Below are positions 16,984 to 27,615 of a stretch of 64,000 bases of DNA, piece by piece. Source of the DNA: UBA6623 sp965217195 (GTDB lineage: Bacteria; Acidobacteriota; Terriglobia; Bryobacterales; UBA6623); contig CBDCHL010000002.1 of assembly GCA_965217195.1 (NCBI GenBank), positions 434,001 to 498,000 on the forward strand, written 5' to 3'. The translations under genes were made by a program, and so were the position numbers. The stretch's first letter is position 1; the number at the start of each line of letters is the position of its first letter. The notes beneath the pieces are model-generated. The model was not told the DNA's origin, did not search any database, and worked only from the letters and a program-made list of their open reading frames with translations.

Positions 16984-18759
16984 CTACTTGCCGCCGTAAA
17001 GCTTGTCGATGACCGGCGCGTACAATTTCTCCACTTCCCGCCGGCGGACTTTCATGGTCGGCGTGATTTCTCCTCTTTCAATGGAAAACTCCCTTTCGAG
17101 CAGGGCGATCTTTTTCACCTGTTCGTAGCGCGCCAGCCCTTCGCAGGTTTTGAGCACCGCGGCCTCGATCATCGCGGCGGACTCTGCATCGCGGGCCAAC
17201 TCGCTATCGCTCTCTGCAGTGACGCCGTTGGCCTTGGCCCATTGGCGGAGCTTTTCGAAATTCGGCACGATCAACGCGCTCGGGAAATTACGCCGGTCGG
17301 CGATCACGACCGCCATCGAAACGTAGTCGCAGCTCTTGATGAGATTCTCGATCGGCTGGGGGGCGATGTACTTGCCGCCCGAGGTCTTGAGAAGGTCCTT
17401 CTTGCGATCGGTAATCTTCAGATATCCATCGTCGTCGATTTCGCCGATGTCGCCGGTGTGGAACCAGCCGTCGACCATCACTTCGGCGGTAACCTCGTCC
17501 ATTTTGTAATAGCCGCGCATAATATTGGGGCCGCGCACGAGAATCTCGCCGTCTTTGGCGATTTTGACTTCGACATTGGGGATCGTCTTTCCGACGGTAC
17601 CGAAACGCATTTTCCCTAAGTGATTGGCGGTGACCAAAGGAGAAGTTTCGGTGAGGCCGTAGGCTTCACAGATGGGAATACCGACGGCGTAGAAAAACTC
17701 CGCGAGATGACGCCCTAACGGCGCGGCGCCCGAGACGAAGTAGCGCATGCGGCCGCCCAAGCGCTCCCGCAGCTTGCTCAGCACCAGGCGGTCGGCCGCG
17801 GCGTGTCGCAGTTTGAGTCCTAGGGGCAACGATTCGTTTCGTAGCCGGTAGGGAATCGTTTCTTTCCCCGTTCGGACGGCCCAGTCAAAGAGCTTTTGGC
17901 GGAGCGGCGGCGCCGCGCCCACCTTTTCCATCACGCGGCCGTGCACTTTTTCAAAGAAACGCGGCACGCCGACGGCCACGGTCGGCTTGACTTCCAACAT
18001 GTTGCGCGCCACCGCGTCGATCGATTCGGCATAGGCCACGGTCGTACCGCTGTTGAAATAGGTGTAATCGGCCATGCGCTCGGCGACGTGGCAAAGCGGC
18101 AAGAACGACAAGCTCACGTCGTCTGGGGTGAAATCGTATCCGTTATCTCGAACGTTGATGGCGAAATTCGCGTGCGTCAGCATGACGCCCTTCGGCGTCC
18201 CTGTTGTGCCCGAGGTGTAGATGATGCTCGCGAGATCTTCCGGCTCGACTTCATTGATCGAAGTTTCGAGCGCTTCCTTTTCCTCGGGGGATAGAGGCGA
18301 GTCGCCGATCAGCGACCGCAGGCTGATCACGCGCTCGTCGTCGCTCTCGTATTCATCGAAAACAATGACACCTTCGAGTAGCGGCAGGCGCTCCCAGATC
18401 GACTGGATTTTCGCGAGTTGATCGCTGCTCGAAACCATCGCGGCGCGAACGCTGGAGTGGTCGAGCATGTAGCGCACTTGCTCCGCCACCAGGGTCGGAT
18501 AGAGCGGTACGCTGACGATGCCCGCCGTCATCATGGCGAAATCGCCCACGGCCCATTCCCAACGGTTTTCCGACAGCAGCGCGCAACGGTCGCCTTTTCC
18601 GAGGCCCGCGCGGCGCAGCTCGCCTCGCAGGCGGCCCACGCGACGGTCGATCTCGCACGCGGAGATGGGGCGGTACTCCCCGTCTGATTTCGCCAGCATC
18701 ATATCGGGCCGGTCGTAGGCAACGGCATGACGATACAAACGGGCCAGGGTTTCAGACAT
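16984..18759 (-). CDS. Long-chain acyl-CoA synthetase (AMP-forming)
   Basis: A 591-residue ANL-superfamily enzyme. The P-loop-like motif A3 'IIYTSGTTGTPKGVMLTH' (about residue 180) is intact, as are 'GAAPLG', 'EAYGLTETSP', the adenylate-binding 'GWFHTGDIGEIDDDGYL' and the hinge 'ITDRKKDLLKTSGGKYIAP'. The size and motifs match the FadD15-type long-chain fatty-acid ligases that form acyl-CoA from fatty acid, ATP and CoA for beta-oxidation or lipid synthesis. The frame is open to 18801; ATG 18759 (MSETLARLYRHA) gives the family N-terminus. It is divergent from the small protein and amidase at 18860. Confidence 0.93.
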   Translation of the reverse strand: MSETLARLYRHAVAYDRPDMMLAKSDGEYRPISACEIDRRVGRLRGELRRAGLGKGDRCALLSENRWEWAVGDFAMMTAGIVSVPLYPTLVAEQVRYMLDHSSVRAAMVSSSDQLAKIQSIWERLPLLEGVIVFDEYESDDERVISLRSLIGDSPLSPEEKEALETSINEVEPEDLASIIYTSGTTGTPKGVMLTHANFAINVRDNGYDFTPDDVSLSFLPLCHVAERMADYTYFNSGTTVAYAESIDAVARNMLEVKPTVAVGVPRFFEKVHGRVMEKVGAAPPLRQKLFDWAVRTGKETIPYRLRNESLPLGLKLRHAAADRLVLSKLRERLGGRMRYFVSGAAPLGRHLAEFFYAVGIPICEAYGLTETSPLVTANHLGKMRFGTVGKTIPNVEVKIAKDGEILVRGPNIMRGYYKMDEVTAEVMVDGWFHTGDIGEIDDDGYLKITDRKKDLLKTSGGKYIAPQPIENLIKSCDYVSMAVVIADRRNFPSALIVPNFEKLRQWAKANGVTAESDSELARDAESAAMIEAAVLKTCEGLARYEQVKKIALLEREFSIERGEITPTMKVRRREVEKLYAPVIDKLYGGK

Positions 18760-18859
18760 CAACTTCTCCCTCGTTTTTCCGCGCGGCCCAAAACAAGTCA
18801 ACCGCGGGACACTTCGTTCTCAACACTGTAAACTGTAGCTCTTTGTGAGGGAAGGGGCT

Positions 18860-19036
18860 ATGGCGGAAACCAAGTGGACAAGGATCGCCGAGGAAATGGG
18901 TCTTCGGATTCCGAAAGAAGAAATGGAAGCGGTTTCGGCCGTGTTGGAGAGCCTGTATAACGACCTACGACCCGCGCTTGACCGCGACCTGAATACGATC
19001 GAGCCGGTCGGTTCCTTCCGGCCCGACGGGAAGTGA
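18860..19036 (+). CDS. 58-residue protein translationally coupled to an amidase
   Basis: A short acidic helical protein (begins MAETKWTRIAEEMGL) preceded by a strong AAGGGG site. Its stop overlaps the next gene's start (GTGA at 19033-19036), so the amidase is probably translated by coupling. The helical 'EEMEAVSAVLESLYNDLRPAL' followed by 'EPVGSFRPD' is loosely GatC-like in size and position next to an amidase-signature enzyme, but I cannot assign it to GatC. It may be a dedicated small subunit. Confidence 0.65.
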   Translation: MAETKWTRIAEEMGLRIPKEEMEAVSAVLESLYNDLRPALDRDLNTIEPVGSFRPDGK

Positions 19037-20454
19037 CCGGGGCGGAAACCCGCATGACGATCGAAGAAGCATCCCGACATATTCAAAGCGGCGCGCTATC
19101 GCCTGTTGAATTGACGCAGCAAGCCCTAGCGAGCATCGCCCGCTTTCAACCCTCACTCAACGCTTTTGTGACGGTTACCGAAAAGTTTGCGTTGGAACAA
19201 GCCCGCCGGGCCGAGGCGGAGATCCGTGCCGGCAACTACCGGGGACCCCTGCACGGCATACCTTACGCCGCGAAGGATCTCTATTACACCAAAGGCATCA
19301 GGACGACGATCGGCTCGAAAATCATGGCCGATTTTGTGCCTTCCTACGATGCCGCGGTTATCGAAAAGCTGCATGAGGCGGGTGCGGTCTTGGTGGGCAA
19401 GGCAGGGCTGCATGAGTGGGCTTACGGCATCACCAGCACCAATCCGCACTTCGGGGCGGTGAGGAATCCTTGGGACCTTGAGAGGATTCCGGGCGGTTCG
19501 AGCGGCGGCTCGACGGCGGCCCTGGCCTCGGGCCAGTGTTTGTTTTCGCTGGGGTCCGATACCGGCGGGTCGATTCGCATCCCGGCGTCATTATGCGGGG
19601 TGGTGGGACTGAAACCGACTTTCGGGCGCGTCAGCCGGCACGGTGTTTTCCCGCTCGGCCATACTCTCGATCACGCCGGGCCGTTTGGGTTGACGGTGCG
19701 CGACACTGCCTGGGTCTACCAGGCGTTGGCGGGGCCGGACGAGCGCGACGACAGCAGCGTCGAGCGCCCCGACCCCGCGCCTCGGCTCGACCCTGAGCCA
19801 CGGCTGGACGGAAAGAAGATCGGCGTGCCCCGCAATTTCTATTTCGACCAACTCGACCCCGATGTCGCCGCCGCCGTGCGCGCCGCACTGAAAACGCTGG
19901 AGGAGATCGGCGCGGCGTTGGTCGAGATCGAGGTTCCCGACATCGTGGAGTTCAATGCTGTCGGCCGGTTGATCTTGTTGGTGGAAGCTGCCTCGGTGCA
20001 TCGGCGGCGTCTGCGCGAGCGACGGGAAGATTACGGCGATGATGTTCGCACCCTGCTCGACCAAGGGCAACTGATTTCGGCCGCCGACTACCTCGACGCC
20101 CAGCGCCGACGCCGAGAGCTAAACCAAGGTTTCAACGCGTTGCTTGAGCAAGTCGACGTGATTGCGGCGCCGACGATTCCCATCACCGCCGCCAAGATCG
20201 GTCAGATGACGACCACCATCGGCGGAGTCGAAGAAAATGTCCGCCTCGCGACAACCAGGCTTGTTCGCGCCTTGAATCTGACCGGGTTGCCGTTGTTGTC
20301 GGTCCCCTGCGGGCTAAGCTCGGCGGGCCTGCCCATCGGTCTGCAATTGATAGGCTGCCTTTTCGGCGAAGCGGGATTGCTTGAAATCGGCCACGCCTAC
20401 GAGCGGGCGACGGATTGGCACACGAAGCGGCCCGCGGATTTGGATTTGAGTTAG
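19033..20454 (+). CDS. Amidase-signature family hydrolase
   Basis: A 473-residue amidase-signature enzyme. The Ser-Ser-Lys machinery is visible: Lys in 'IPYAAKDLYYTKG', the Gly/Ser-rich 'PGGSSGGSTAALASG', and the nucleophile Ser in 'GSDTGGSIRIPASLCG'. These enzymes hydrolyse amide bonds; GatA is the tRNA-dependent transamidase member. The neighbourhood (no gatB) argues against GatA and for a stand-alone amidase or biuret/allophanate-type hydrolase. The gene starts at GTG 19033, inside the stop of the 58-residue protein; ATG 19054 is an alternative. Confidence 0.9.
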   Translation: MTGAETRMTIEEASRHIQSGALSPVELTQQALASIARFQPSLNAFVTVTEKFALEQARRAEAEIRAGNYRGPLHGIPYAAKDLYYTKGIRTTIGSKIMADFVPSYDAAVIEKLHEAGAVLVGKAGLHEWAYGITSTNPHFGAVRNPWDLERIPGGSSGGSTAALASGQCLFSLGSDTGGSIRIPASLCGVVGLKPTFGRVSRHGVFPLGHTLDHAGPFGLTVRDTAWVYQALAGPDERDDSSVERPDPAPRLDPEPRLDGKKIGVPRNFYFDQLDPDVAAAVRAALKTLEEIGAALVEIEVPDIVEFNAVGRLILLVEAASVHRRRLRERREDYGDDVRTLLDQGQLISAADYLDAQRRRRELNQGFNALLEQVDVIAAPTIPITAAKIGQMTTTIGGVEENVRLATTRLVRALNLTGLPLLSVPCGLSSAGLPIGLQLIGCLFGEAGLLEIGHAYERATDWHTKRPADLDLS

Positions 20455-20569
20455 CCGTCGTTAGGTCGAGAACCAAACCGAGCCGCGCGCGTAAGGGGCT
20501 GTGAAAAAGGAGCAGGCTCCCTCCCGTCGGTGTACACAATTCAGAACGCAGATACAGAGCCCGGAGCAA

Positions 20570-20686
20570 AAGCGACGGGCCAAGGGTACATCGGTTCAAG
20601 TAGGCGGATGATTGTGAAGTGCGCGACAGTTCGAGCAGACGCAGTGCCGAAGCGCGTAGCGGTTGCCTACCCTTGGCCCGTCGCTT
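20570..20686. repeat. 19-bp perfect inverted repeat with 79-bp spacer
   Basis: Bases 20570-20588 (AAGCGACGGGCCAAGGGTA) are the exact reverse complement of 20668-20686. The pair lies between the convergent ends of the amidase gene and atpC. The long spacer makes a simple terminator unlikely; a small mobile-element remnant or a structured RNA end is possible. Confidence 0.8.
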
Positions 20687-20700
20687 GAGCTCTGGCCCAC

Positions 20701-21114
20701 TCAGCCGTTTTGAACGCGCTTGGTGGCTTCCAGGCGGGCCTCGGCGCGGCGAACAGCTCGCATGGCCCTCTCCACGTCGATTTCCATCTCGTGACTCTGC
20801 AGCATGTCGTTGGCTCGGCGACGAGCTGTTTCGGCGCGTTCGAGATCCACTTCCTCGGCCCATTCGGTCGCGTCGGCCAACACCCGCACGTGGTCGCGCA
20901 GCACTTCCATCAGGCCGCCGCTGAGGGCCATGTATCTCTTTTTGCCGCCTGCGTCGAACGAAAGAACGCCGTTGCCGAGTTCGGTGATGAGTGCGGCATG
21001 GCCGGGCAGCACGCCCATATAGCCGTCCTTGGCCGGAGCTTCGACGCTGTCGACTTCGTCGGATAGCACTTGCCGTTCGGGAACAGCGATTTCGAGCTTG
21101 AGCGTTCCCGGCAT
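20701..21114 (-). CDS. atpC: F1 ATP synthase epsilon subunit
   Basis: A 137-residue epsilon subunit: N-terminal beta-sandwich with 'LKLEIAVPERQVLSDEVDSV', 'GVLPGHAALITELGNGVL' and 'ALSGGLMEVLRDHVRVLAD', then a two-helix C-terminal domain. It belongs to the central rotor stalk and can inhibit ATP hydrolysis through its C-terminal helices. Its start overlaps the atpD stop by one base (TAATG on the minus strand), so translation is probably coupled. It is the last gene of the operon and faces the amidase gene. Confidence 0.95.
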   Translation of the reverse strand: MPGTLKLEIAVPERQVLSDEVDSVEAPAKDGYMGVLPGHAALITELGNGVLSFDAGGKKRYMALSGGLMEVLRDHVRVLADATEWAEEVDLERAETARRRANDMLQSHEMEIDVERAMRAVRRAEARLEATKRVQNG

Positions 21115-22553
21115 TATGCCGCCTCGGCGAGTTTGGCACCCTTCTCGACGGCTTCTTCAATGGTTCCAACCAGGTAGAAGGCCTGTTCGGGCAGGTCGTC
21201 GTGCTTGCCTTCGACGATTTCCTTGAATCCGCGGATGGAATCCGCCACCCGCACATAGCGTCCCTCGAGGCCGGTGAACTGCTCGGCCACGAAGAAGGGC
21301 TGCGAGAGGAAACGCTGGATCTTGCGCGCTCTCGAGACGGTGAGCCGGTCTTCGTCCGACAGCTCTTCGACGCCGAGAATCGCGATGATGTCCTGCAATT
21401 CCTTGTTTCGTTGTAGGATCTGTTTCACGGCTTGGGCGGTGTTGTAATGCTCGGCGCCCAAGATGTTCGGATCGAGGATGCGCGAGGTCGAGGCCAGCGG
21501 ATCGACGGCCGGGTAGATGCCGAGCGAAGCGATTTCGCGCGAAAGGTTCGTGGTGGCGTCGAGGTGCGCGAAGCTGGTGGCCGGCGCCGGGTCGGTGTAA
21601 TCGTCGGCGGGGACGTAAATCGCCTGCACCGATGTGATCGAGCCTTTGTTGGTCGACGTGATGCGCTCTTGCAGCTCGCCCATCTCAGTCGCCAGGTTGG
21701 GTTGATAACCGACGGCGGAGGGCATGCGGCCGAGCAGCGCGGAAACTTCCGAGCCGGCTTGGGTGAAGCGGAAAATATTGTCGATGAACAGTAGGGTGTC
21801 CTGTCCCTCAACGTCGCGGAAATATTCGGCGACGGTGAGGCCGGTGAGCCCGACCCGCAGACGCGCGCCGGGAGGTTCGGTCATTTGACCGTAGATCAGG
21901 GCGCATTTGGATTTTTTCCAATCGTCGGGATCGACAACACCCGATTCCTGCATTTCAAGCCACAGGTCGTTGCCTTCGCGGGTGCGCTCGCCGACTCCGG
22001 CGAAGACCGACACGCCGCCGTGCTCGGTGGCGATGTTTTTGATCAACTCCATGATGATCACGGTTTTACCGACGCCCGCGCCCCCAAACAGCCCGATCTT
22101 GCCGCCCTTGAGATAAGGCTCGAGCAGGTCGACGACCTTGATGCCAGTCTCGAGCATTTCGAGTTCGGTCGACTGGTCTTCGAGCGACGGGGCGGGGCGG
22201 TGAATGGGGTAGCGCTGCTCGGTTTCGACCGGGCCCTTTTTGTCCACCGGTTCACCGAGGACGTTGAGCACGCGACCGAGGGTTTGCGGCCCCACCGGGA
22301 CGCTGATGCCCTCGCCGAGATCCTCGGCTTGCATGCCGCGGACGAGGCCGTCGGTCGGCTGCATGGCGACGGTGCGCACGCGGCCTTCGCCCAGGTGCTG
22401 CTGCACTTCGCAGACGATGTCGATGGGGTTCGGGATGTCGAACCCTTCGCTGGTAACGCGAACGGCGTTGAAGATCTTAGGCAGGTGGCCTTCGCCGTAT
22501 TGCACGTCGACGGCGGGGCCGGCGACTTTGATGACTTTTCCGATTTTCGACAT
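21114..22553 (-). CDS. atpD: F1 ATP synthase beta subunit
   Basis: A 479-residue catalytic subunit. The P-loop 'GGAGVGKTVIIMEL' lies near residue 155, the catalytic Glu region is 'FAGVGERTREGNDLW', and 'DTLLFIDNIFRFTQAGSEVSALLGRMPSAVGYQP' motifs are the usual Walker B and DELSEED-side regions. It synthesises ATP in the alpha3beta3 hexamer. It is separated from atpG by 165 bases, which is wide for this operon and contains a repeat family A copy. It overlaps atpC by one base. Confidence 0.98.
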   Translation of the reverse strand: MSKIGKVIKVAGPAVDVQYGEGHLPKIFNAVRVTSEGFDIPNPIDIVCEVQQHLGEGRVRTVAMQPTDGLVRGMQAEDLGEGISVPVGPQTLGRVLNVLGEPVDKKGPVETEQRYPIHRPAPSLEDQSTELEMLETGIKVVDLLEPYLKGGKIGLFGGAGVGKTVIIMELIKNIATEHGGVSVFAGVGERTREGNDLWLEMQESGVVDPDDWKKSKCALIYGQMTEPPGARLRVGLTGLTVAEYFRDVEGQDTLLFIDNIFRFTQAGSEVSALLGRMPSAVGYQPNLATEMGELQERITSTNKGSITSVQAIYVPADDYTDPAPATSFAHLDATTNLSREIASLGIYPAVDPLASTSRILDPNILGAEHYNTAQAVKQILQRNKELQDIIAILGVEELSDEDRLTVSRARKIQRFLSQPFFVAEQFTGLEGRYVRVADSIRGFKEIVEGKHDDLPEQAFYLVGTIEEAVEKGAKLAEAA

Positions 22554-22592
22554 TTCGATTCCCTACGTTCGATGCGGTTGCGGGCGGTTAGT

Positions 22593-22693
22593 TCCTGTCG
22601 CCCTTTCAGGGCTCCGCATTGCGGGGGCTTACCTAGGGTTCCGCCGTTCCGGCTCCACCCTAGGCTATATTCCCGCCGCCGCTTCGCGGCTCC
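22593..22693 (+). repeat. Repeat family A, copy 3 (inside the atp operon)
   Basis: A complete copy, with GCCCTTTCAGGGC, arms CCTAGGGT / ACCCTAGG around GCCGTTCCGGC, and GCCGCTTCGCGGC. It occupies most of the gap between atpG and atpD. In the direction of atp transcription it would be transcribed as three GAA-loop hairpins just before atpD, so it could affect message processing or relative expression. Confidence 0.85.
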
Positions 22694-22718
22694 TGAACGT
22701 GCTTATCTTTTCTCTCTA

Positions 22719-23584
22719 TTACTCCAGCGCGGCCGCGCCGCTGACGATTTCGATGAGTTCCTTGGTAATGCTCGCCTGGCGAACGCGGTTGAGATGCAGC
22801 GTCAACTTTTCGATCATCTCTTCGGCGTTGCGGGTGGCCGAGTCCATGGCCGTCATGCGGGCGGCGTGTTCGGCGGCGGCGGATTCGAGCATGGCCTGAT
22901 AGATATTCGTCTCGACGTACTTCGGCAGCAGGTTGCGAAAAATGTCCGCCGCCGGCTGTTCGTAAATGTACTCGGTCGGGGTCGACTTGTCCTTCGTCGG
23001 CATTTCCGCCGGCAACAAACGCCGCAGGACGACCTGTTGTGTCAAGACACTTTTGAATTCGTTAAAAAGCAAGTAGACGGAATCGACTTCTTCGTGGATG
23101 AAGCGTTCCATCACCTTGCCGCTGATTTCGCGCACGGTTCCAAGCTCGACGCGCTGAAAGACGTTGGGCCATTCGCCGCTGATCTCGGCCTTGCGGCGGC
23201 GGTAGTGGTCGAGGCCGCGTTTGCCGATCAACTCGAGTTCGATGTGCTTGTCGCCGCGTTCGACGAGAAAGCCTTCCGAGGCTCGGATGACGTTCCCGTT
23301 GAACGCCCCGCACAGACCCTTGTCGCCGGAAAGCAGCAGGAGCAAAACGCGCTTTTCCTCGCGACGTTGCAGGAGCGGATGATCGAGCGCGACGGAATCC
23401 TCGGGCTCGTTGGCCAAAATCGAGGCCATCATCTCGCGCAACAGCGTGGCGTACGGCCGCGCGGCCAAGGCGTTTTCCTGGGCTCGGCGCAGCTTCGCCG
23501 CCGAGACCATTTTCATGGCCTTGGTGATCTGCTGGGTGTTTTGCACCGAGCGGCGACGACGGCGCAGATCGATCAGACTGGGCA

Positions 23585-23585
<1 letters not shown>
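22719..23585 (-). CDS. atpG: F1 ATP synthase gamma subunit
   Basis: A 288-residue gamma subunit. The N-terminal helix 'LRRRRRSVQNTQQITKAMKMVSAAKLRRAQ' style start and C-terminal 'ATRNAEEMIEKLTLHLNRVRQASITKELIEIVSGAAAL' are diagnostic. It forms the rotating coiled-coil shaft inside alpha3beta3. The start overlaps the atpA stop by one base. The middle contains the Rossmann-like 'LLLLSGDKGLCGAFN' region. Confidence 0.96.
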
Positions 23586-25123
<1,538 letters not shown>

Positions 25124-25126
25124 GGA

Positions 25127-25678
25127 CTATGCTTCTCCTGAAAGGGCGCGGTCGAGGTTGTTCAATTGCGCGCACAGCGAACCGTCGAACACCGTGGAGC
25201 CAAAACGCACCGTCGCGCCGCCGAGCAACTCGGACGCCACCGCGAACTCGGCTGATACGGTCTTGCCGGTCACACCGCTGAATTTCGAAACCAGCGCCGT
25301 GCGCTGCTCCTCTTCCATCGGCCGGGCCGAGGTGACCGCAATGCGGGCCACGCCGGCACGTTCGTCGATCCAGGCCAAAAAGGCTTCGATCATCTCATCG
25401 AGCAACGGCATGCGGCGATGATCGATCACGACGTAAAGAAAGTTGCGGACCGTCACCGCGAGCTGCAGTCGTTCGGCGAGTCGCGCCGTGAGCCCGCGTT
25501 TGCCGGCCGGGGCGACGGCGGGAGAGTTGAGGATGTTGCGAAGCTCTTCCGATGTGGTCAGCAATTCCTGGAAATCGCCGAGTTGGCCTAGGGCGTCTTC
25601 GGCGCTAACGGCGGAACCGGGTTGGGTGACGACCTCGGCCAGCGCCGAAGCGTATCGATTCGCGATTGCAAGAGCCAT
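25127..25678 (-). CDS. atpH: F1 ATP synthase delta subunit
   Basis: A 183-residue delta (OSCP) subunit: N-terminal helical domain from 'ANRYASALAEVV', 'LVSKFSGVTGKTVSAEFAV' and the C-terminal 'LGGATVRFGSTVFDGSLCAQLNNL', which matches the usual 'GG...IGD...DGS...L' ending. It links F1 to the peripheral stalk. ATG 25678 gives the canonical MALAIANRYA-type start; the frame extends to 25714. It is first in this operon. No atpF (b subunit) gene precedes it, so the stalk and F0 genes are elsewhere. Confidence 0.93.
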   Translation of the reverse strand: MALAIANRYASALAEVVTQPGSAVSAEDALGQLGDFQELLTTSEELRNILNSPAVAPAGKRGLTARLAERLQLAVTVRNFLYVVIDHRRMPLLDEMIEAFLAWIDERAGVARIAVTSARPMEEEQRTALVSKFSGVTGKTVSAEFAVASELLGGATVRFGSTVFDGSLCAQLNNLDRALSGEA

Positions 25679-26044
25679 CGTTATTGAGCGATAACGTCGG
25701 CGGACCGGATCCAACAGACCGAACCGGCCTTATTGCGCAAACTGCTTGGAAAAAAGGGGTTGGCGGGGTGAGTGGGACCGCCGATTTCTTAACCCTCAAA
25801 CTACCATACGACTCTACAAACGGGCAACTGAGAGGCCCCACTTGCGGCATGGAGCCGGGACAGCAGGGGCTCCAAGAGGTCTGCCGCGCCGAAAGCCTGT
25901 TGCGGAACGGTCCTGTCGAGTAGAATCAATGGGCGCGGCGCACAACCCGCCGCTGATCTAGACCGCCCGGCGGCATGCTATACCCGCGTGAACGAAACCG
26001 CGTGGAGAAAAGCAGCCCTACCCTGAATCGCGGCTGAGGAAAAC
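25679..26044. other. Divergent intergenic region
   Basis: About 365 bases between atpH (leftward) and the O-methyltransferase gene (rightward). It should hold the promoters of both. No coding sequence, repeat copy or convincing -35/-10 pair was identified. Confidence 0.5.
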
Positions 26045-27100
26045 ATGGCAGACGAAAATCCCGATCAAACCGAAGAGGCGCCACCACCGCAAGCGGTCGT
26101 CATGCAAATGGTCATGGGTGCCTGGGTGTCCAACGCCCTCTCGGCGGTGACCCGGCTCGACGTCCCCGACTTGCTGAAGGAGCACGGGCCGCAAACCGCC
26201 CTGCAACTCACCGAGCAGCACGGGGTCGACGCTGTACCGGACTTTTTGGAACGCCTGCTGCGGGCCTGTGCCTCCGTCGATGTGTTCACAGAAGACGCTG
26301 ATGGGCGATTCGGCCCGACCCCGCTTTCCGACGTCCTCACCATCGACTCGCCGGTATCGGCCAAGAAGCTAACCGAGATGTTCGGAGCAAGTTTTGGGAG
26401 AGTTTGGAACGGTTTTGGCGATGCCGTTCGGACCGGTCTGCCGCAGGCCAAGGCACAACTGGGCATGGAGTATTGGGACTACTGCAACGCTAATCCTCAA
26501 GAGATGGAAGACTTCGGCGAAGCGATGAAGTCCAACAGTGCCCGCTCTTTACAGGGTGTCCTCGAAAAGTGTGACCTCTCGGGCGCTCGCAGGGTGGTCG
26601 ATGTCGGGGGCGGCTTCGGGCACTTGGCGGCCGCTCTACTCGAGAAATACGCTCACTTGAACGCGGTGGTAATGGACGTTCCCGCGATGATCCCGATCGC
26701 CCGGGAGCGTCTTACCCCGGCGCCGGAAGTAGCGGATCGCTTGGAGTACGTCGGTGGGGACATGTTCGAGTCCGTACCCGCGGGCGACGTTTACATCATG
26801 AAACACATCATTCACGATTGGGATGACGCCCGCTCTACCCGGTTGCTGCGTCGTTGTCGCGACGCCATGGAAGGCGATGGGCGAGTGATTTGTGTCGACG
26901 CCGTTCTGCCTCCCATGGGAGAGACAGCGGGCGTTCCGGCCAAGTTTCTCGACCTCAACATCATGGTGTTCATCCCGGGCAAAGAAAGAACAAGAGAGCA
27001 GTGGGACGCGCTGTACTCCGCCGCCGGGATGAAGATTGTTTCGGTGACCCCGATCGCCGACAATTTCGGCACCAGCATTATCGAAGGCGTGAAGGCCTGA
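26045..27100 (+). CDS. SAM-dependent O-methyltransferase (CrtF/ASMT-like)
   Basis: A 351-residue methyltransferase. The N-terminal third is a winged-helix-like dimerisation domain ('AWVSNALSAVTRLDVPDLL'). The C-terminal SAM-binding domain has 'VVDVGGGFGHLAAALLEKY', 'VVMDVPAMIPIARERL', 'GDMFESVP' and the base-containing 'YIMKHIIHDWDD', the hallmark of plant-type and CrtF/tetracenomycin O-methyltransferases. It transfers methyl groups to hydroxyls of small hydrophobic metabolites; the acceptor is unknown. The MOSC gene follows after six bases, so they are probably co-transcribed. Confidence 0.9.
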   Translation: MADENPDQTEEAPPPQAVVMQMVMGAWVSNALSAVTRLDVPDLLKEHGPQTALQLTEQHGVDAVPDFLERLLRACASVDVFTEDADGRFGPTPLSDVLTIDSPVSAKKLTEMFGASFGRVWNGFGDAVRTGLPQAKAQLGMEYWDYCNANPQEMEDFGEAMKSNSARSLQGVLEKCDLSGARRVVDVGGGFGHLAAALLEKYAHLNAVVMDVPAMIPIARERLTPAPEVADRLEYVGGDMFESVPAGDVYIMKHIIHDWDDARSTRLLRRCRDAMEGDGRVICVDAVLPPMGETAGVPAKFLDLNIMVFIPGKERTREQWDALYSAAGMKIVSVTPIADNFGTSIIEGVKA

Positions 27101-27106
27101 GCGAAC

Positions 27107-27586
27107 ATGTCGCCGCCAAGCCCCTTTGTCGAATACATTTTCATCGCCCCCGACGGCGGGGTCGAGATGCAGTCGGTCGAGCAAGTTGAGGCCATTGAAG
27201 GCAGCGGCCTACGTGGGGACCGCTACGCCGAAGGTATGGGCTATTGGGCGCCGGTCGATATCTGCCAAATTACTTTGATTGAAGGCGAGGACCTCGAAGC
27301 GATTCAGTCGAAAACGGGCGTCAAGGTGACGAATGGGCAACACCGCCGCAATCTTGTCACTCGCGGTGTTCGCCTCGAGGAATTGCAGGGCCGCCGCTTC
27401 CAAGTCGGTGACGCTATTCTGGAATACGACCGCCCGCGCCCGCCTTGTCGCTACATTGCATCGATCACTGAGTCGGGCATGACGAATGCTTTGTCGGGGC
27501 GGGCTGGTGTTTGTGCGCGGGTGGTGCGGTCGGGGGTCATTCGACGTGACGATCTCGTCACCATCTTGGAAACCGAGCAGCATTGA
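27107..27586 (+). CDS. MOSC-domain protein
   Basis: A 159-residue stand-alone MOSC domain. 'GLRGDRYAEGMGYW', 'EDLEAIQ', 'HRRNLVTRGVRLEELQGRRF' and 'PCRYIASI' fit the family; the Cys in 'RPRPPCRYI' is the position used by sulfur-carrier MOSC proteins. These proteins act in molybdenum cofactor sulfuration or in delivery of sulfur to other clusters, and some, such as YiiM/YcbX types, reduce N-hydroxylated compounds. It follows the O-methyltransferase with a six-base gap. Partner enzyme unknown. Confidence 0.85.
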   Translation: MSPPSPFVEYIFIAPDGGVEMQSVEQVEAIEGSGLRGDRYAEGMGYWAPVDICQITLIEGEDLEAIQSKTGVKVTNGQHRRNLVTRGVRLEELQGRRFQVGDAILEYDRPRPPCRYIASITESGMTNALSGRAGVCARVVRSGVIRRDDLVTILETEQH

Positions 27587-27615
27587 TCCTCCGACTCCGA
27601 AGCCCATTGGTAACG

